DNA from: G963665545 sp963665545
GTDB taxonomy: Bacteria > Pseudomonadota > Gammaproteobacteria > Xanthomonadales > SZUA-36
Direction: 5' to 3'
Assembly (NCBI GenBank): GCA_963665545.2
Contig: CAXXKZ010000011.1
Location: 186,001 to 250,000, forward strand
Length of the DNA: 64,000 nucleotides
The notes beneath the pieces were generated by a model. The model had not been told where the DNA came from. It saw nothing but the letters and a program-made list of their open reading frames with translations, and ran no database searches. Position 1 is the stretch's first letter. Each line of letters begins with the position of its first letter. Position numbers and translations under genes: made by a program. Below are positions 33,798 to 43,540 of the stretch, piece after piece.

Positions 33798-35894
33798 CTA
33801 ATTTGCAACGACCACGCGACCATCCTTGATGACCACGTCAATTTTTCTGAGGTCGGACATCTGTTTGAGTGGGTTCCCATCGACAAGGATCAGATGTGCC
33901 TTCTTGCCGACCTCTACGGTCCCGAAGTCGTCTCCCCGTCCGAGCCATTCCGCTCCGTTCCGCGTCGCCGTACGGAGCACGTCTGCACGTGGGATCCCGG
34001 CATCCTCGTAGTGCTCGAGTTCGTCTAACAGGCTGACATTGTCCGTCCCCGCCAAGATGGGGACGCCCGCATCGAACGCCATCTTCGTGAATCGTGTCGC
34101 ATCCTCCACGAGCGACGTAACCTTGCCCATCTTCTCGATGCCAAATTGCGGCTGGTGGGCCAAGAACTGTGTGTGGCCAGCCGCCAGTGTTGGATCGAGA
34201 GCCACGCCTGCTTTCGCCATCTGCCTCAGCGTCAAGCGAATCTCGGACCGGTCGGGATGGACACGGGGGAAGTACATCGACGTCCACCGCTCCACGGTGA
34301 CTTCCGTCGGTTCGTCTCCCTCAAAGGGAAGAACTTCCTCGGGGAGATAACCGAACCTGTAAGTGGTAGCGTGGTTGAGCCCGTTGATGCCAGCATTAAC
34401 GGCAACGTCCCAGCGCGTCATGGGACCCAGATCGCCGGTGACCGGGAGACCCTGCAGCTTCGCCTCGGCGATGACCGCGCGCACGACCTCGGGCTCCAGG
34501 CTCAAGTACACCTTGAGTCCATCCACCCCCAGCGCCTTCAGCGACCGCACGACGGGGGCTGCCGACTCCGGGCGCTCCAAAACAACGTCGACCGTCGGGT
34601 GGAGCGCCAGGCGCCCATCCAGGAGTGGTCCGAGAGTATAAAGATCAGGGCCTTCGATCACACCCAGCCGAATCGCGTCGCGCAGGTTGAGGCTCTCCGA
34701 GATCTCAGCGCCGGGATCTCGCATACCCGTGATTCCTTGCTCAAGGAGATCTTTGGCCTGGAAGAGCCAGTGGTGCCAGTAGTGAAAGTGATTGTCGAAC
34801 AGCCCGGCCATCAGGAAACGGCCGCGGGCGTCGATGTAGTGCGCGCCTGCCGTATCGGCCGGTTCAATCGGCCCGCGCCAGACCCGCTTGACTCTACCAT
34901 CCCGCACCTCCACGTTGGTGTCCGCGACAGCTTCGTCCGTGATTCCGTCGAAGAGCTGTGCACCACCGATCACGAGATTTCCGGGAGAGCGGCCGGGCAA
35001 CTCCAGTGCCGCCTCGAAGGGGATGGCCGCGAGATTTCCTGACTCCAGGTCGACTCGCCAGAGCTGGCGAGCCGCCGCCATGACGATGGACCGCCCGTCG
35101 GGGTGCATCGCAAGTTGCTTGCCGTCGTATACGCTCGAGAACACGCGACGCGTCGACCCATCGGCGAGCGACCGCACGGTGATGTGGTCCATGCCTTCGT
35201 CCCGGTCGCCGTAGACCAGGAAGGATCCATCGGGTGTGAACTGGACGCCGAATTCGTCGCTGGGCGACTCCGTCACTCGTTCGATCACGGACCCACCGTC
35301 TATGGTTGTGCGGAAGACATCGGCGGTACCCCATTGCTCGACCCATTCCAGAGCCAGTTCGTCCCCGGCCGGCAAGATAGCGAACGACCACTCCGCCATA
35401 TTGGCGCCGAAGGTGATCTGCTGCAGATCCGATCCCTCAGTCCTTACGCTCCACACATGGGCCTCGTGCTGGTTCACGTCGCGGAGAAAGAAGACCCTGT
35501 TCCGGGTGGGGTGAAAAACGATCTGGCCGATGGAGTGCTCAGTAGATAACACTGTCCGCGCCCCCCCGGATGCGAGTGACCGAACGACGAGTTCGGAACG
35601 ACCAGGTCGTTGGTGTGCGTAGGCCAGAAAGCGTCCGTCCGGCGACCAGGCCGGATGAGCGTCCCAGCCATCTCCGCGGGTCACTTGTGAGGCCTCACCT
35701 CCATCAATGGGGATCACCCAGATGTCCCCCATGATTCCAACGGCTATCTGGTTCCCATCCGGGGACACGGCCGGATCCTGCACGCCCCGGTCTAAAGTGA
35801 CCGTGCGGACTTCCTGCGCCGTTGCCGTCACCGCGCAAACCACGACGAGAGCGATCAGCATCGCCTGGATTGGTAAAAGTGTATGTCTACGCAT
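33798..35894 (-). CDS. Exported amidohydrolase with TolB-like beta-propeller
   Basis: Protein of 698 aa with a signal peptide. An N-terminal TolB/WD40-like propeller shows repeats such as DPAVSPDGNQIAVG, HPAWSPDGRFLAYA and GVQFTPDGSFLVYG; a C-terminal amidohydrolase domain starts near residue 300. Metal-site motifs are DNHFHYWHHW, GLKVYLSLEPE, the His of LNHATTY and AGTDNVS. Where relatives have GH after the lysine strand, this protein has VTGDLGPM. ATG 35894 follows AAGGAG. Its base composition is richer in GC than its AT-rich neighbours, suggesting separate acquisition. Such fusions are annotated as TolB-type amidohydrolases, with peptide-like substrates suspected. Confidence 0.85.
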   Translation of the reverse strand: MRRHTLLPIQAMLIALVVVCAVTATAQEVRTVTLDRGVQDPAVSPDGNQIAVGIMGDIWVIPIDGGEASQVTRGDGWDAHPAWSPDGRFLAYAHQRPGRSELVVRSLASGGARTVLSTEHSIGQIVFHPTRNRVFFLRDVNQHEAHVWSVRTEGSDLQQITFGANMAEWSFAILPAGDELALEWVEQWGTADVFRTTIDGGSVIERVTESPSDEFGVQFTPDGSFLVYGDRDEGMDHITVRSLADGSTRRVFSSVYDGKQLAMHPDGRSIVMAAARQLWRVDLESGNLAAIPFEAALELPGRSPGNLVIGGAQLFDGITDEAVADTNVEVRDGRVKRVWRGPIEPADTAGAHYIDARGRFLMAGLFDNHFHYWHHWLFQAKDLLEQGITGMRDPGAEISESLNLRDAIRLGVIEGPDLYTLGPLLDGRLALHPTVDVVLERPESAAPVVRSLKALGVDGLKVYLSLEPEVVRAVIAEAKLQGLPVTGDLGPMTRWDVAVNAGINGLNHATTYRFGYLPEEVLPFEGDEPTEVTVERWTSMYFPRVHPDRSEIRLTLRQMAKAGVALDPTLAAGHTQFLAHQPQFGIEKMGKVTSLVEDATRFTKMAFDAGVPILAGTDNVSLLDELEHYEDAGIPRADVLRTATRNGAEWLGRGDDFGTVEVGKKAHLILVDGNPLKQMSDLRKIDVVIKDGRVVVAN

Positions 35895-36005
35895 GTTGTT
35901 CTCCTTAATGCATAACAGCAGTTATTCTCGATTCGGCCAAAGGCCTAGATTGGATAGTGTTACAAAGTCAGTGAGTCACTTGAAACGATGGCCTTAACCC
36001 ACCTG

Positions 36006-36269
36006 GTGCTCCTTCAACATGATAATTGCGGATCCAGCGCTCCTGTGGGGTTTCGCAGCAAGGCGCAGTGTGCAGTGAATGGCTTGTCATTTACAAACAC
36101 TGCAACGCAGCGGCGGAAGCCCACAGGAACGCCCAGCGGGTTGGCTTGTCAGCGCCCATGGACGTCGTTGCACCTCTTGGCAAGGACTAAGGCCATTACC
36201 TGCGAAGTGCGCCTTGCCATGAGAGCTGACAAGCCAACTGTATCCGTAATTATCATGTTGAAGGAGCAC
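36006..36269. mobile_element. MITE-like palindromic element, 264 bp
   Basis: The ends are inverted repeats of about 30 bp: GTGCTCCTTCAACATGATAA at 36006 and its near-perfect complement ending at 36269. A second inverted pair lies inside (CAAGGCGCAGTGTGCAG near 36058-36075 against 36204-36221), and further complementary blocks (CTCCTGTGGG with CCCACAGGAA; GTTGGCTTGTCAGC with GCTGACAAGCCAAC; TGCAACG with CGTTGCA) fill the middle. No protein is encoded. The whole could extrude as a branched cruciform. Confidence 0.65.
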
Positions 36270-36284
36270 TAGATGTTACGCTGA

Positions 36285-37388
36285 TCAATACCCGTGGTAG
36301 CGATGCTTTTTCGGCGTGTCTTTAACCGGTGGCTGCCACTCTCCCGCTTCATACCTGGTCGTACGATCGCCGATCAGGCCCCAGACCTGTTTGGAAAGAT
36401 CCGTCTTATCCCCCAGCCCATACAGGTACTCTTTGGTTATCTCATCAACCCCCGATTTGTATCCGTAAGTAGCCAGGCTTAAGGTTCCCCAATAAGCGCT
36501 AATAAAATCTTTTGCAATAAAATCCACCCGGTTATCGCTGTAGTGAATCCCCGGTATCCCCTTTAAACCGGACAGACTTGAAGGCGGCACAACTTGCATT
36601 GCTGCGGCAACGGGTTCGTATAGCTTCATTACTTTTGCACTGTTGATTTCAGCGACAGAACGCTTCGCCTTTTTCTTAAGCAGCGCCCGCGCTTTATTGA
36701 GAGGTAGCATTTTTTTTATCTTATAGGCGTTTTCGGATTCCTTGACCTGGGCGTACTGAACCCAGGGCATGCGGTACAAGTCTTCCTCTAGTACGTCATC
36801 ACCTGATGCAAAAATCACCGGCACCCCCACACGGGCGAAGGAAAACGCAACGATTTCGGTTTCGGTGACTGACATCCCATTGAGGATAAAATTTGTTCCC
36901 AACCCAATGGTGTGGGAGAGAAAACCATTTCTGAGGGTTTTAGCGTGCATTCCTACCACCGCCACGGCGTCGTAGACACCCGCTTCAGCAAGGTCTGTGT
37001 AGGTGTCAAAAGGCTGGTCTCGAAATACTTGCTGGACCCTCGGATCCAGCAACTTTGCGCGCAAGTCCGGTTCGGGATTGGTGCCACCGTGACCGTCGGC
37101 CACATAAACCTCATCGGCGCCTCCGGCAAACAATCCATCAGCTACCGCGTTGACGTCCCCCGCCAGTAATTCCTGCGCATAGGCGTATTCTTTTTCATAG
37201 AGTGAAATGGCGCTGCGCCAGTTATCCTGGCCGGATAAGCCTTCCATATCGTGGATAATCAGTACCCTGATCACACCGTCTTTATTGGCTGTCGGTGCAT
37301 GAAGGGAATACCCTTGTTCAGACCCTGCTTCTACGGTGAAGGTGAAAGCGCTGGTTAACAGCAGAACAAATAAGTATAGAAAACGCAT
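36285..37388 (-). CDS. Exported M55-family D-aminopeptidase (DppA-like)
   Basis: Signal-peptide-bearing metallopeptidase of 367 aa. DppA-type zinc residues appear in IHDMEGLSG, ADGHGG and GMHAKT, with the proposed catalytic His in GFLSHTIG and Glu in VTETEIVAF. The family releases N-terminal D-amino acids from peptides. Most DppA homologues are cytosolic and about 270 aa; export and an extra 70 C-terminal residues are unusual. ATG 37388 follows AAGGAG. It lies 94 bp downstream of a broken serine hydrolase gene on the same strand and was probably the last gene of that operon. Confidence 0.85.
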   Translation of the reverse strand: MRFLYLFVLLLTSAFTFTVEAGSEQGYSLHAPTANKDGVIRVLIIHDMEGLSGQDNWRSAISLYEKEYAYAQELLAGDVNAVADGLFAGGADEVYVADGHGGTNPEPDLRAKLLDPRVQQVFRDQPFDTYTDLAEAGVYDAVAVVGMHAKTLRNGFLSHTIGLGTNFILNGMSVTETEIVAFSFARVGVPVIFASGDDVLEEDLYRMPWVQYAQVKESENAYKIKKMLPLNKARALLKKKAKRSVAEINSAKVMKLYEPVAAAMQVVPPSSLSGLKGIPGIHYSDNRVDFIAKDFISAYWGTLSLATYGYKSGVDEITKEYLYGLGDKTDLSKQVWGLIGDRTTRYEAGEWQPPVKDTPKKHRYHGY

Positions 37389-37482
37389 AAACTGCTCCTT
37401 TATAACGAAATTACGAAATTGATGCCCTTTTCAGGACATCTTGCTAATAATTTCACAACTGCAAAACTTCCCAGTTTTAAGA

Positions 37483-38159
37483 CTATTTACTCTTCTGTGA
37501 ATCAATTACCACATCCATCAGGCTATGAAGCAGAAGGTATCGATAAGGCCACGAGTTGAACTGAGTGATCCCGAAAGCAAAGGCAAGATCCAGCGCGGGC
37601 ACATAACCACCATCAGTCCCCCAAACGCCACCGTGTTCAAAAATCGTATAATCTGCATAGGAGTATGCAAAAAGCCCCATGCAGTACTGAGTCGGACCTA
37701 CAGTCTTCCATTCAAAAGTCGGACCTTTGTACTCAGGAATTATCGTGGTCTTCATTAATGCCAATGTAGCCGGATTTTCATAGACCTTTCCCTCAAACAG
37801 TGCTTTGAAGAAACCCGCCAAATCCGGCACGCTGGCAACCAGGCCACCGCCACCATAAAGGTCCAGCGAGGCATGCCAATCATTGGTTTTTAATTCATTC
37901 ATGTACTGGCTCACCCGCGGCGCAACGCTTTTAGGTTCGGGTTCCACTATTTCCCACCAGGTGGCATTTAATCCAAGTTTTTCATAGTTCAACAGCTCTC
38001 GAACTACTGGCCCCAACGCCTTGCCACTGACTCGTTCGATGATTTCACCCAGTAGAACATAGCCAGTATCGGAGTATTTGTAGACTTCGCCGGGGGCACC
38101 CGGTGGATCAGTTTCATCCACCAAAAACTGTATCTGCTCGGTACGGGTCCAGTGGTGCT
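37483..38159 (-). pseudogene. Serine hydrolase, C-terminal fragment (left of IS256 copy B)
   Basis: Reads the C-terminal two thirds of a beta-lactamase-family hydrolase: the YSD motif in YKYSDTGYVLLGEII and the third motif in FEHGGVWGTDGG. It begins abruptly at the IS boundary (AQHHWTRTEQIQFLVDE), so the few residues upstream of that are element sequence. The N-terminal part is on the other side of copy B. Comparing the junction with other family members, roughly 35-45 residues that should contain the HTSGL block are missing, so DNA was deleted at insertion or later. Confidence 0.8.
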
Positions 38160-39544
38160 GAGCTATTGTCAAATCTGGTGTTTAGCCATTTGATTCAAGC
38201 GGCGACCTGATCAATCTCTTTTACCTCGATCCCATCTTTGAATTTCACCCCCGTAATCACCTTGGCCAGGTAATCAAAGCCGCGTAGCCGGCGCCATTTC
38301 TTTTCCGCACACTGGCTCAATTTGAACATCATATGCAACATGCCATTGCGCGTCAGACAACCTTTGGATCTTTTGGTCTGGTGGCGGATGGTGGCAAAGG
38401 TGGATTCAATCGGGTTGCTGGTCCGGATGCTCTGCCAGTGTTGGGCCGGAAAATCATAAAATGCCAACAGTTCATCCCGATCCTTGAGCAAACAGCTCGT
38501 CGCTTTCGGGTATTTCGCCTCAAAGATCTCAATAAACAAATCAAACGCCTTGTTTGCATCATCCTTGGTTTCCGCCTGCCAGATGGCGTGCAGGGCCTGC
38601 TTGGCTTTGGGTTGTGCGGATTTCGGCAAACAATTCAGTACATTCATGGTCTTGTGCATCCAGCAGCGTTGCTGGCGGCTGGCCGGAAAGATTTCATCCA
38701 GCGCCGCCCAAAAACCCATCGCACCATCACCAATCGCCAGTTGTGGGGCGCTCATGCCGCGCGACTTCAGATTCAGCAACACCTCACGCCAACTCTGAGT
38801 CGATTCCCGCACCCCGTCCTCAATCGCCAGAAAATGTTTTTCGCCGCGTTCATTGACACCAATGATCACCAGCGCGCAGAGCTTGGCATCCTCCGCCCGC
38901 AGCCCACTGTAGACACCATCAGCCCAGACATACACCCACCGGTCCTGTCCCAGGCGACGCTGGCTCCACGCTCGATATTCCTCCGCCCATACCTGTTTCA
39001 GGCGGGATACCGTGCTGGCCGACAGACCCTGTGCCTGCGGGCCCACCAGTACCCGCAACGCCTCAGCCATCTCACCGCTGGATACCCCTTTGAGGTACAA
39101 CCACGGAATGGCTGCCTCGAAAGTCGCTGTCTTGCGCACATATGGCGGCACCAGCACCGACTGAAAACTCACTGCTTCACCGGTCTTCGAGCGCACCTTG
39201 GGAATTCTCACCCGGATCGGTCCCAGGCCGGTCTGCAACTCACGTTCTGGCAGGTAACCGTTGCGCACCACACCGGCATGACCTGATTCGGTACGCCAAT
39301 CCTGATACTTGGCCAGCAGCTCCTGGACTTCACTTTCCACCGCTTCGGCGAGCAGCTTCCGGGCGCCTTCTTTGAGCAATTCGGTCAACGGATCGGCACT
39401 GATTGCTCGACGTTCCAGTTCAATAACATTATTCTTGTTCATAGTGGCGTATCTCCTTTGGTTGCTTTGAAGTTTGGTAACAACAAATCAACCAGATACG
39501 CCGCTTTTTTTCAACTGCTCAAACACCAGATTCGATCATAACTC
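38160..39544 (-). mobile_element. IS256-family element, copy B (complete, no TSD)
   Basis: 1385 bp with the same termini as copy A. The flanks AGTGGTGCT and ATCCGCTTT do not match, so it lacks a target duplication. It separates two halves of one serine hydrolase gene whose middle is missing, which indicates an adjacent deletion or recombination with another copy. Confidence 0.93.
38195..39442 (-). CDS. IS256-family transposase (copy B)
   Basis: 415 aa with all DDE motifs intact. It differs from copy A by Arg to Gln in IRHQTKRSK, a change shared only with copy G. Confidence 0.95.
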   Translation of the reverse strand: MNKNNVIELERRAISADPLTELLKEGARKLLAEAVESEVQELLAKYQDWRTESGHAGVVRNGYLPERELQTGLGPIRVRIPKVRSKTGEAVSFQSVLVPPYVRKTATFEAAIPWLYLKGVSSGEMAEALRVLVGPQAQGLSASTVSRLKQVWAEEYRAWSQRRLGQDRWVYVWADGVYSGLRAEDAKLCALVIIGVNERGEKHFLAIEDGVRESTQSWREVLLNLKSRGMSAPQLAIGDGAMGFWAALDEIFPASRQQRCWMHKTMNVLNCLPKSAQPKAKQALHAIWQAETKDDANKAFDLFIEIFEAKYPKATSCLLKDRDELLAFYDFPAQHWQSIRTSNPIESTFATIRHQTKRSKGCLTRNGMLHMMFKLSQCAEKKWRRLRGFDYLAKVITGVKFKDGIEVKEIDQVAA

Positions 39545-39908
39545 ATCCGCTTTCAGCATCTGCAGATGTTTTGGGGATAAATGCTGCTCCAGGTTATCAT
39601 CGATCCCCAGCTTGCCCTGTTCCATCAATCGAAGGATGGCTACCGCTACATAGGTTTTGGTGGTACTGGCTAAACGCAGTGGCTGATCCGGCGCAATCGG
39701 TTGCCTGGTTTCAAGATCAGCAACCCCAGCCGAGCCACTCCAGTCCAACCCCAACCGATCAGAGTGTAACCATAACACCTGGCGCTGTTGGATTTTCAAC
39801 CACAAATTTGTTCAAAACTTGCTGAAGTTCTTGTTCAATACCGGAGTCAGCCCTGACACTTAATGTGATAACACTAAATGCGATCAGTAGCGCATAGCTT
39901 TTCTTCAT
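39545..39908 (-). pseudogene. Serine hydrolase, N-terminal fragment (right of IS256 copy B)
   Basis: From ATG 39908 (AAGGTG upstream) the frame gives a signal peptide MKKSYALLIAFSVITLSVRA and then IEQELQQVLNKFVVENPTAP up to VMVTL and a TGA near 39769. A one-base shift there continues as SDRLGLDWSGSAGVADL and reaches the SxxK motif (STTK) before the IS boundary. The gene thus carries a frameshift as well as the insertion. It pairs with 37483-38159 as one former gene. It lies 83 bp downstream of the truncated DUF4350 gene. Confidence 0.75.
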
Positions 39909-39991
39909 AAGTACACCTTATTTTTATAACTACTAAATTGGAATAGGGGAATGTGACTGGTACCAGATGTCATCAGATAGAAAGGACTGAC

Positions 39992-40161
39992 TCAAAGCAG
40001 ACCCGACAACCAGTGCATCACATTTATCGCAAATTGGGCGTTGTATTTTGCTTCTGGGTAATTCATCCCCATCCTAATTGACTCAAATTTCTGAGCTGTA
40101 AACATGCCCGCCTCTCCAAGCATAACAACCCTGCCTTTTCCAAATTCCAGAGCTGCACCTT
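39992..40161 (-). pseudogene. DUF4350-type exported protein, C-terminal remnant
   Basis: The last 56 residues (GAALEFGKGRVVMLGEAGMF ... NVMHWLSGLL) are closely similar to the C-terminus of the intact protein at 62438-63436. Everything before it, about 275 residues, is replaced by IS256 copy C. The five residues preceding GAALE in the open frame come from the element. Confidence 0.85.
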
Positions 40162-40196
40162 GAGCTATTGTCAAATCTGGTGTTTAGCCATTTGAT

Positions 40197-40520
40197 TCAA
40201 GCGGCGACCTGATCAATCTCTTTTACCTCGATCCCATCTTTGAATTTCACCCCCGTAATCACCTTGGCCAGGTAATCAAAGCCGCGTAGCCGGCGCCATT
40301 TCTTTTCCGCACACTGGCTCAATTTGAACATCATATGCAACATGCCATTGCGCGTCAGACAACCTTTGGATCTTTTGGTCCGGTGGCGGATGGTGGCAAA
40401 GGTGGATTCAATCGGGTTGCTGGTCCGGATGCTCTGCCAGTGTTGGGCCGGAAAATCATAAAATGCCAACAGTTCATCCCGATCCTTGAGCAAACAGCTC
40501 GTCGCTTTCGGGTATTTCGC
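40197..40520 (-). pseudogene. IS256-family transposase copy C, C-terminal part
   Basis: Encodes the last about 108 residues from KYPKATSCLLKD through the catalytic Glu (NPIESTFATIR) to IDQVAA. The frame is cut at 40521 by the IS21 element. Confidence 0.9.
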
Positions 40521-40631
40521 TGTAGATCGGCATGCAAAAATGACCCACTTACGGGGGTGATCGGCGTCGAAAAATGACCCACCTTCAACCATGCTCACTG
40601 GCGTTATGGCGCCAGGGAGTATTTAGAGGAG

Positions 40632-41650
40632 ATGTTGACGGTGGAGACGATCAGGAAGATTCGATTAGCGGCGCGAGATGGCAACAAGTCCATTCGCCAG
40701 CTCGCGCGAGATTTCAACTTATCGCGCAACACAGTACGCAAAGTATTGCGCAGCGACAAGACTCGTTTTGAGTATCATCGTGAGTCAGTCCACCGGCCCA
40801 AGCTCGGGCCGTATGTCGAGATGCTCGGTGAGTTTCTGGAGCAAGACCGGAGACTGCCGGTGAAGCAGCGGCGCACCGCACAGGGTTTATACGAGGCGCT
40901 GCAGGTGGCAGGCTATCGGGGCGCTTACGACAGCGTCCGGCGCTTTGTCAAAGCGTGGCGGGCTGAGCATCAGCACACCCCGAACGATACGTATATCCCG
41001 CTGGTTTTCGATCCCGGCGAAGCCTTTCAGTTTGATTGGAGCCACGAGAAAATGCTGCTGGGCGGTGCCATGACCGAGGTAAAGGTGGCGCATATACGGC
41101 TGTGCCACAGCCGGTTATTTTTGGCCGTGGCGTATCTGCGCGAGTCGCAAGAGATGGTATTTGATGCCCACCGCACCGCTTTTGAGTTTTTCGGCGGCGT
41201 GTGCCGGCGTGGAATATACGACAATATGAAGACGGCCGTATGCCGCATCCTGCGCGGTAAGGAGCGTGACTTTAATCGCCGTTTCGAGGAACTGGCGAGC
41301 CATTATCTGTTTGAGCCGGTGGCCTGCACGCCAGCCGCCGGCTGGGAGAAGGGCCAGGTCGAGAACCAGGTCCGCACTGTGCGCCGGCGCTTCTTCACCC
41401 CGCGACGCAATGCCCGCAGTCTGCTGGAACTCAACGAGGCATTGCGGGCTGAGTGCCTGCACTGGGCCAGGACGAGGAAGCACCCGGCACTCAAGGATCA
41501 GAGCGTGTGGTCGGTGTTTGAGGCCGAGCGCTCATCGCTACTATCGTTGCCACGCGCTTTTGATGGTTATGCCGAGCGCACCGTACGGGTGAGCACCACC
41601 TCGCTGGTGAGTTTTGACCGTAATCGCTACAGTGTGGCCTGCCAGGCGGC
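40632..41650 (+). pseudogene. istA: IS21 transposase IstA, N-terminal part
   Basis: Begins MLTVETIRKIRLAARDGNKS with an HTH (SIRQLARDFNLSRNTVRKVL) and the DDE core: D in FQFDWSHEKML, D in GIYDNMKTAV and E in KGQVENQVRTVRRRFF. AGAGGAG adjoins the ATG. It is cut at 41650 by IS256 copy D. The sequence before the cut (SVACQAA) joins directly to the part at 43045. Confidence 0.9.
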
Positions 41651-43035
41651 GAGCTATTGTCAAATCTGGTGTTTAGCCATTTGATTCAAGCGGCGACCTG
41701 ATCAATCTCTTTTACCTCGATCCCATCTTTGAATTTCACCCCCGTAATCACCTTGGCCAGGTAATCAAAGCCGCGTAGCCGGCGCCATTTCTTTTCCGCA
41801 CACTGGCTCAATTTGAACATCATATGCAACATGCCATTGCGCGTCAGACAACCTTTGGATCTTTTGGTCCGGTGGCGGATGGTGGCAAAGGTGGATTCAA
41901 TCGGGTTGCTGGTCCGGATGCTCTGCCAGTGTTGGGCCGGAAAATCATAAAATGCCAACAGTTCATCCCGATCCTTGAGCAAACAGCTCGTCGCTTTCGG
42001 GTATTTCGCCTCAAAGATCTCAATAAACAAATCAAACGCCTTGTTTGCATCATCCTTGGTTTCCGCCTGCCAGATGGCGTGCAGGGCCTGCTTGGCTTTG
42101 GGTTGTGCGGATTTCGGCAAACAATTCAGTACATTCATGGTCTTGTGCATCCAGCAGCGTTGCTGGCGGCTGGCCGGAAAGATTTCATCCAGCGCCGCCC
42201 AAAAACCCATCGCACCATCACCAATCGCCAGTTGTGGGGCGCTCATGCCGCGCGACTTCAGATTCAGCAACACCTCACGCCAACTCTGAGTCGATTCTCG
42301 CACCCCGTCCTCAATCGCCAGAAAATGTTTTTCGCCGCGTTCATTGACACCAATGATCACCAGCGCGCAGAGCTTGGCATCCTCCGCCCGCAGCCCACTG
42401 TAGACACCATCAGCCCAGACATACACCCACCGGTCCTGTCCCAGGCGACGCTGGCTCCACGCTCGATATTCCTCCGCCCATACCTGTTTCAGGCGGGATA
42501 CCGTGCTGGCCGACAGACCCTGTGCCTGCGGGCCCACCAGTACCCGCAACGCCTCAGCCATCTCACCGCTGGATACCCCTTTGAGGTACAACCACGGAAT
42601 GGCTGCCTCGAAAGTCGCTGTCTTGCGCACATATGGCGGCACCAGCACCGACTGAAAACTCACTGCTTCACCGGTCTTCGAGCGCACCTTGGGAATTCTC
42701 ACCCGGATCGGTCCCAGGCCGGTCTGCAACTCACGTTCTGGCAGGTAACCGTTGCGCACCACACCGGCATGACCTGATTCGGTACGCCAATCCTGATACT
42801 TGGCCAGCAGCTCCTGGACTTCACTTTCCACCGCTTCGGCGAGCAGCTTCCGGGCGCCTTCTTTGAGCAATTCGGTCAACGGATCGGCACTGATTGCTCG
42901 ACGTTCCAGTTCAATAACATTATTCTTGTTCATAGTGGCGTATCTCCTTTGGTTGCTTTGAAGTTTGGTAACAACAAATCAATCAGATACGCCGCTTTTT
43001 TTCAACTGCTCAAACACCAGATTCGATCATAACTC
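41651..43035 (-). mobile_element. IS256-family element, copy D (complete, 9-bp TSD, inside istA)
   Basis: 1385 bp, flanked by CCAGGCGGC at 41642-41650 and 43036-43044. Excising it restores the istA frame (CQAAGKTAQLRSY), so this is a simple insertion and the youngest event in the nest. Confidence 0.96.
41686..42933 (-). CDS. IS256-family transposase (copy D)
   Basis: 415 aa, identical to copy A and intact. One base in the terminal region outside the gene (CAATCAGATACG at about 42980) differs from all other copies. Confidence 0.95.
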   Translation of the reverse strand: MNKNNVIELERRAISADPLTELLKEGARKLLAEAVESEVQELLAKYQDWRTESGHAGVVRNGYLPERELQTGLGPIRVRIPKVRSKTGEAVSFQSVLVPPYVRKTATFEAAIPWLYLKGVSSGEMAEALRVLVGPQAQGLSASTVSRLKQVWAEEYRAWSQRRLGQDRWVYVWADGVYSGLRAEDAKLCALVIIGVNERGEKHFLAIEDGVRESTQSWREVLLNLKSRGMSAPQLAIGDGAMGFWAALDEIFPASRQQRCWMHKTMNVLNCLPKSAQPKAKQALHAIWQAETKDDANKAFDLFIEIFEAKYPKATSCLLKDRDELLAFYDFPAQHWQSIRTSNPIESTFATIRHRTKRSKGCLTRNGMLHMMFKLSQCAEKKWRRLRGFDYLAKVITGVKFKDGIEVKEIDQVAA

Positions 43036-43540
43036 CCAGGCGGCGGGTAAAACAGCCCAACTGCGCAGCTACGCCGATAAAATCATCGTCATGCACGAAG
43101 GCGCTTGTATCGCTGAGCATGCACGCGTATTTCAGCGCGATCAGATGATCTTCGACCCCTGGCATTATCTGCCCGTGCTGCGCAAGAAGCCCGGTGCACT
43201 GCGTAACGGCGCGCCATTCAAGGACTGGGACCTGCCGCACTCGATCCAGCGTACCTGGAGCCGGCTAAAACACTACCCGGACTGGGATCGCCAACTGGTC
43301 GATATCCTGGCCTGTGTGCCGATCTACGGGCTTGATGCCGTCGCCAGTGCCTGCAACGAAGCGCTTGGCAGCGGTTCGGTGAGTCGCGATGTCATCATCA
43401 ATCTGCTGGTCCGAACCCATCAGGAACCCAGTGCAGCGCCCATCGATATCCCGCCGCACCTGCAACTCAAAGAACCGCCGCTGGCCGATTGTGGCCGCTA
43501 CGATCACTTCAGGAAGGACGCTGACCATGCCACGCGATAA
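43036..43540 (+). pseudogene. istA: IS21 transposase IstA, C-terminal part
   Basis: After the duplicated target the frame continues GKTAQLRSYADKIIVMHEGA and ends at 43540. It carries the usual IstA C-terminal block RPGAL-like segment (KKPGALRNGAPFKDW). The stop overlaps the istB start by 14 bp, as in intact IS21 elements. Confidence 0.88.
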
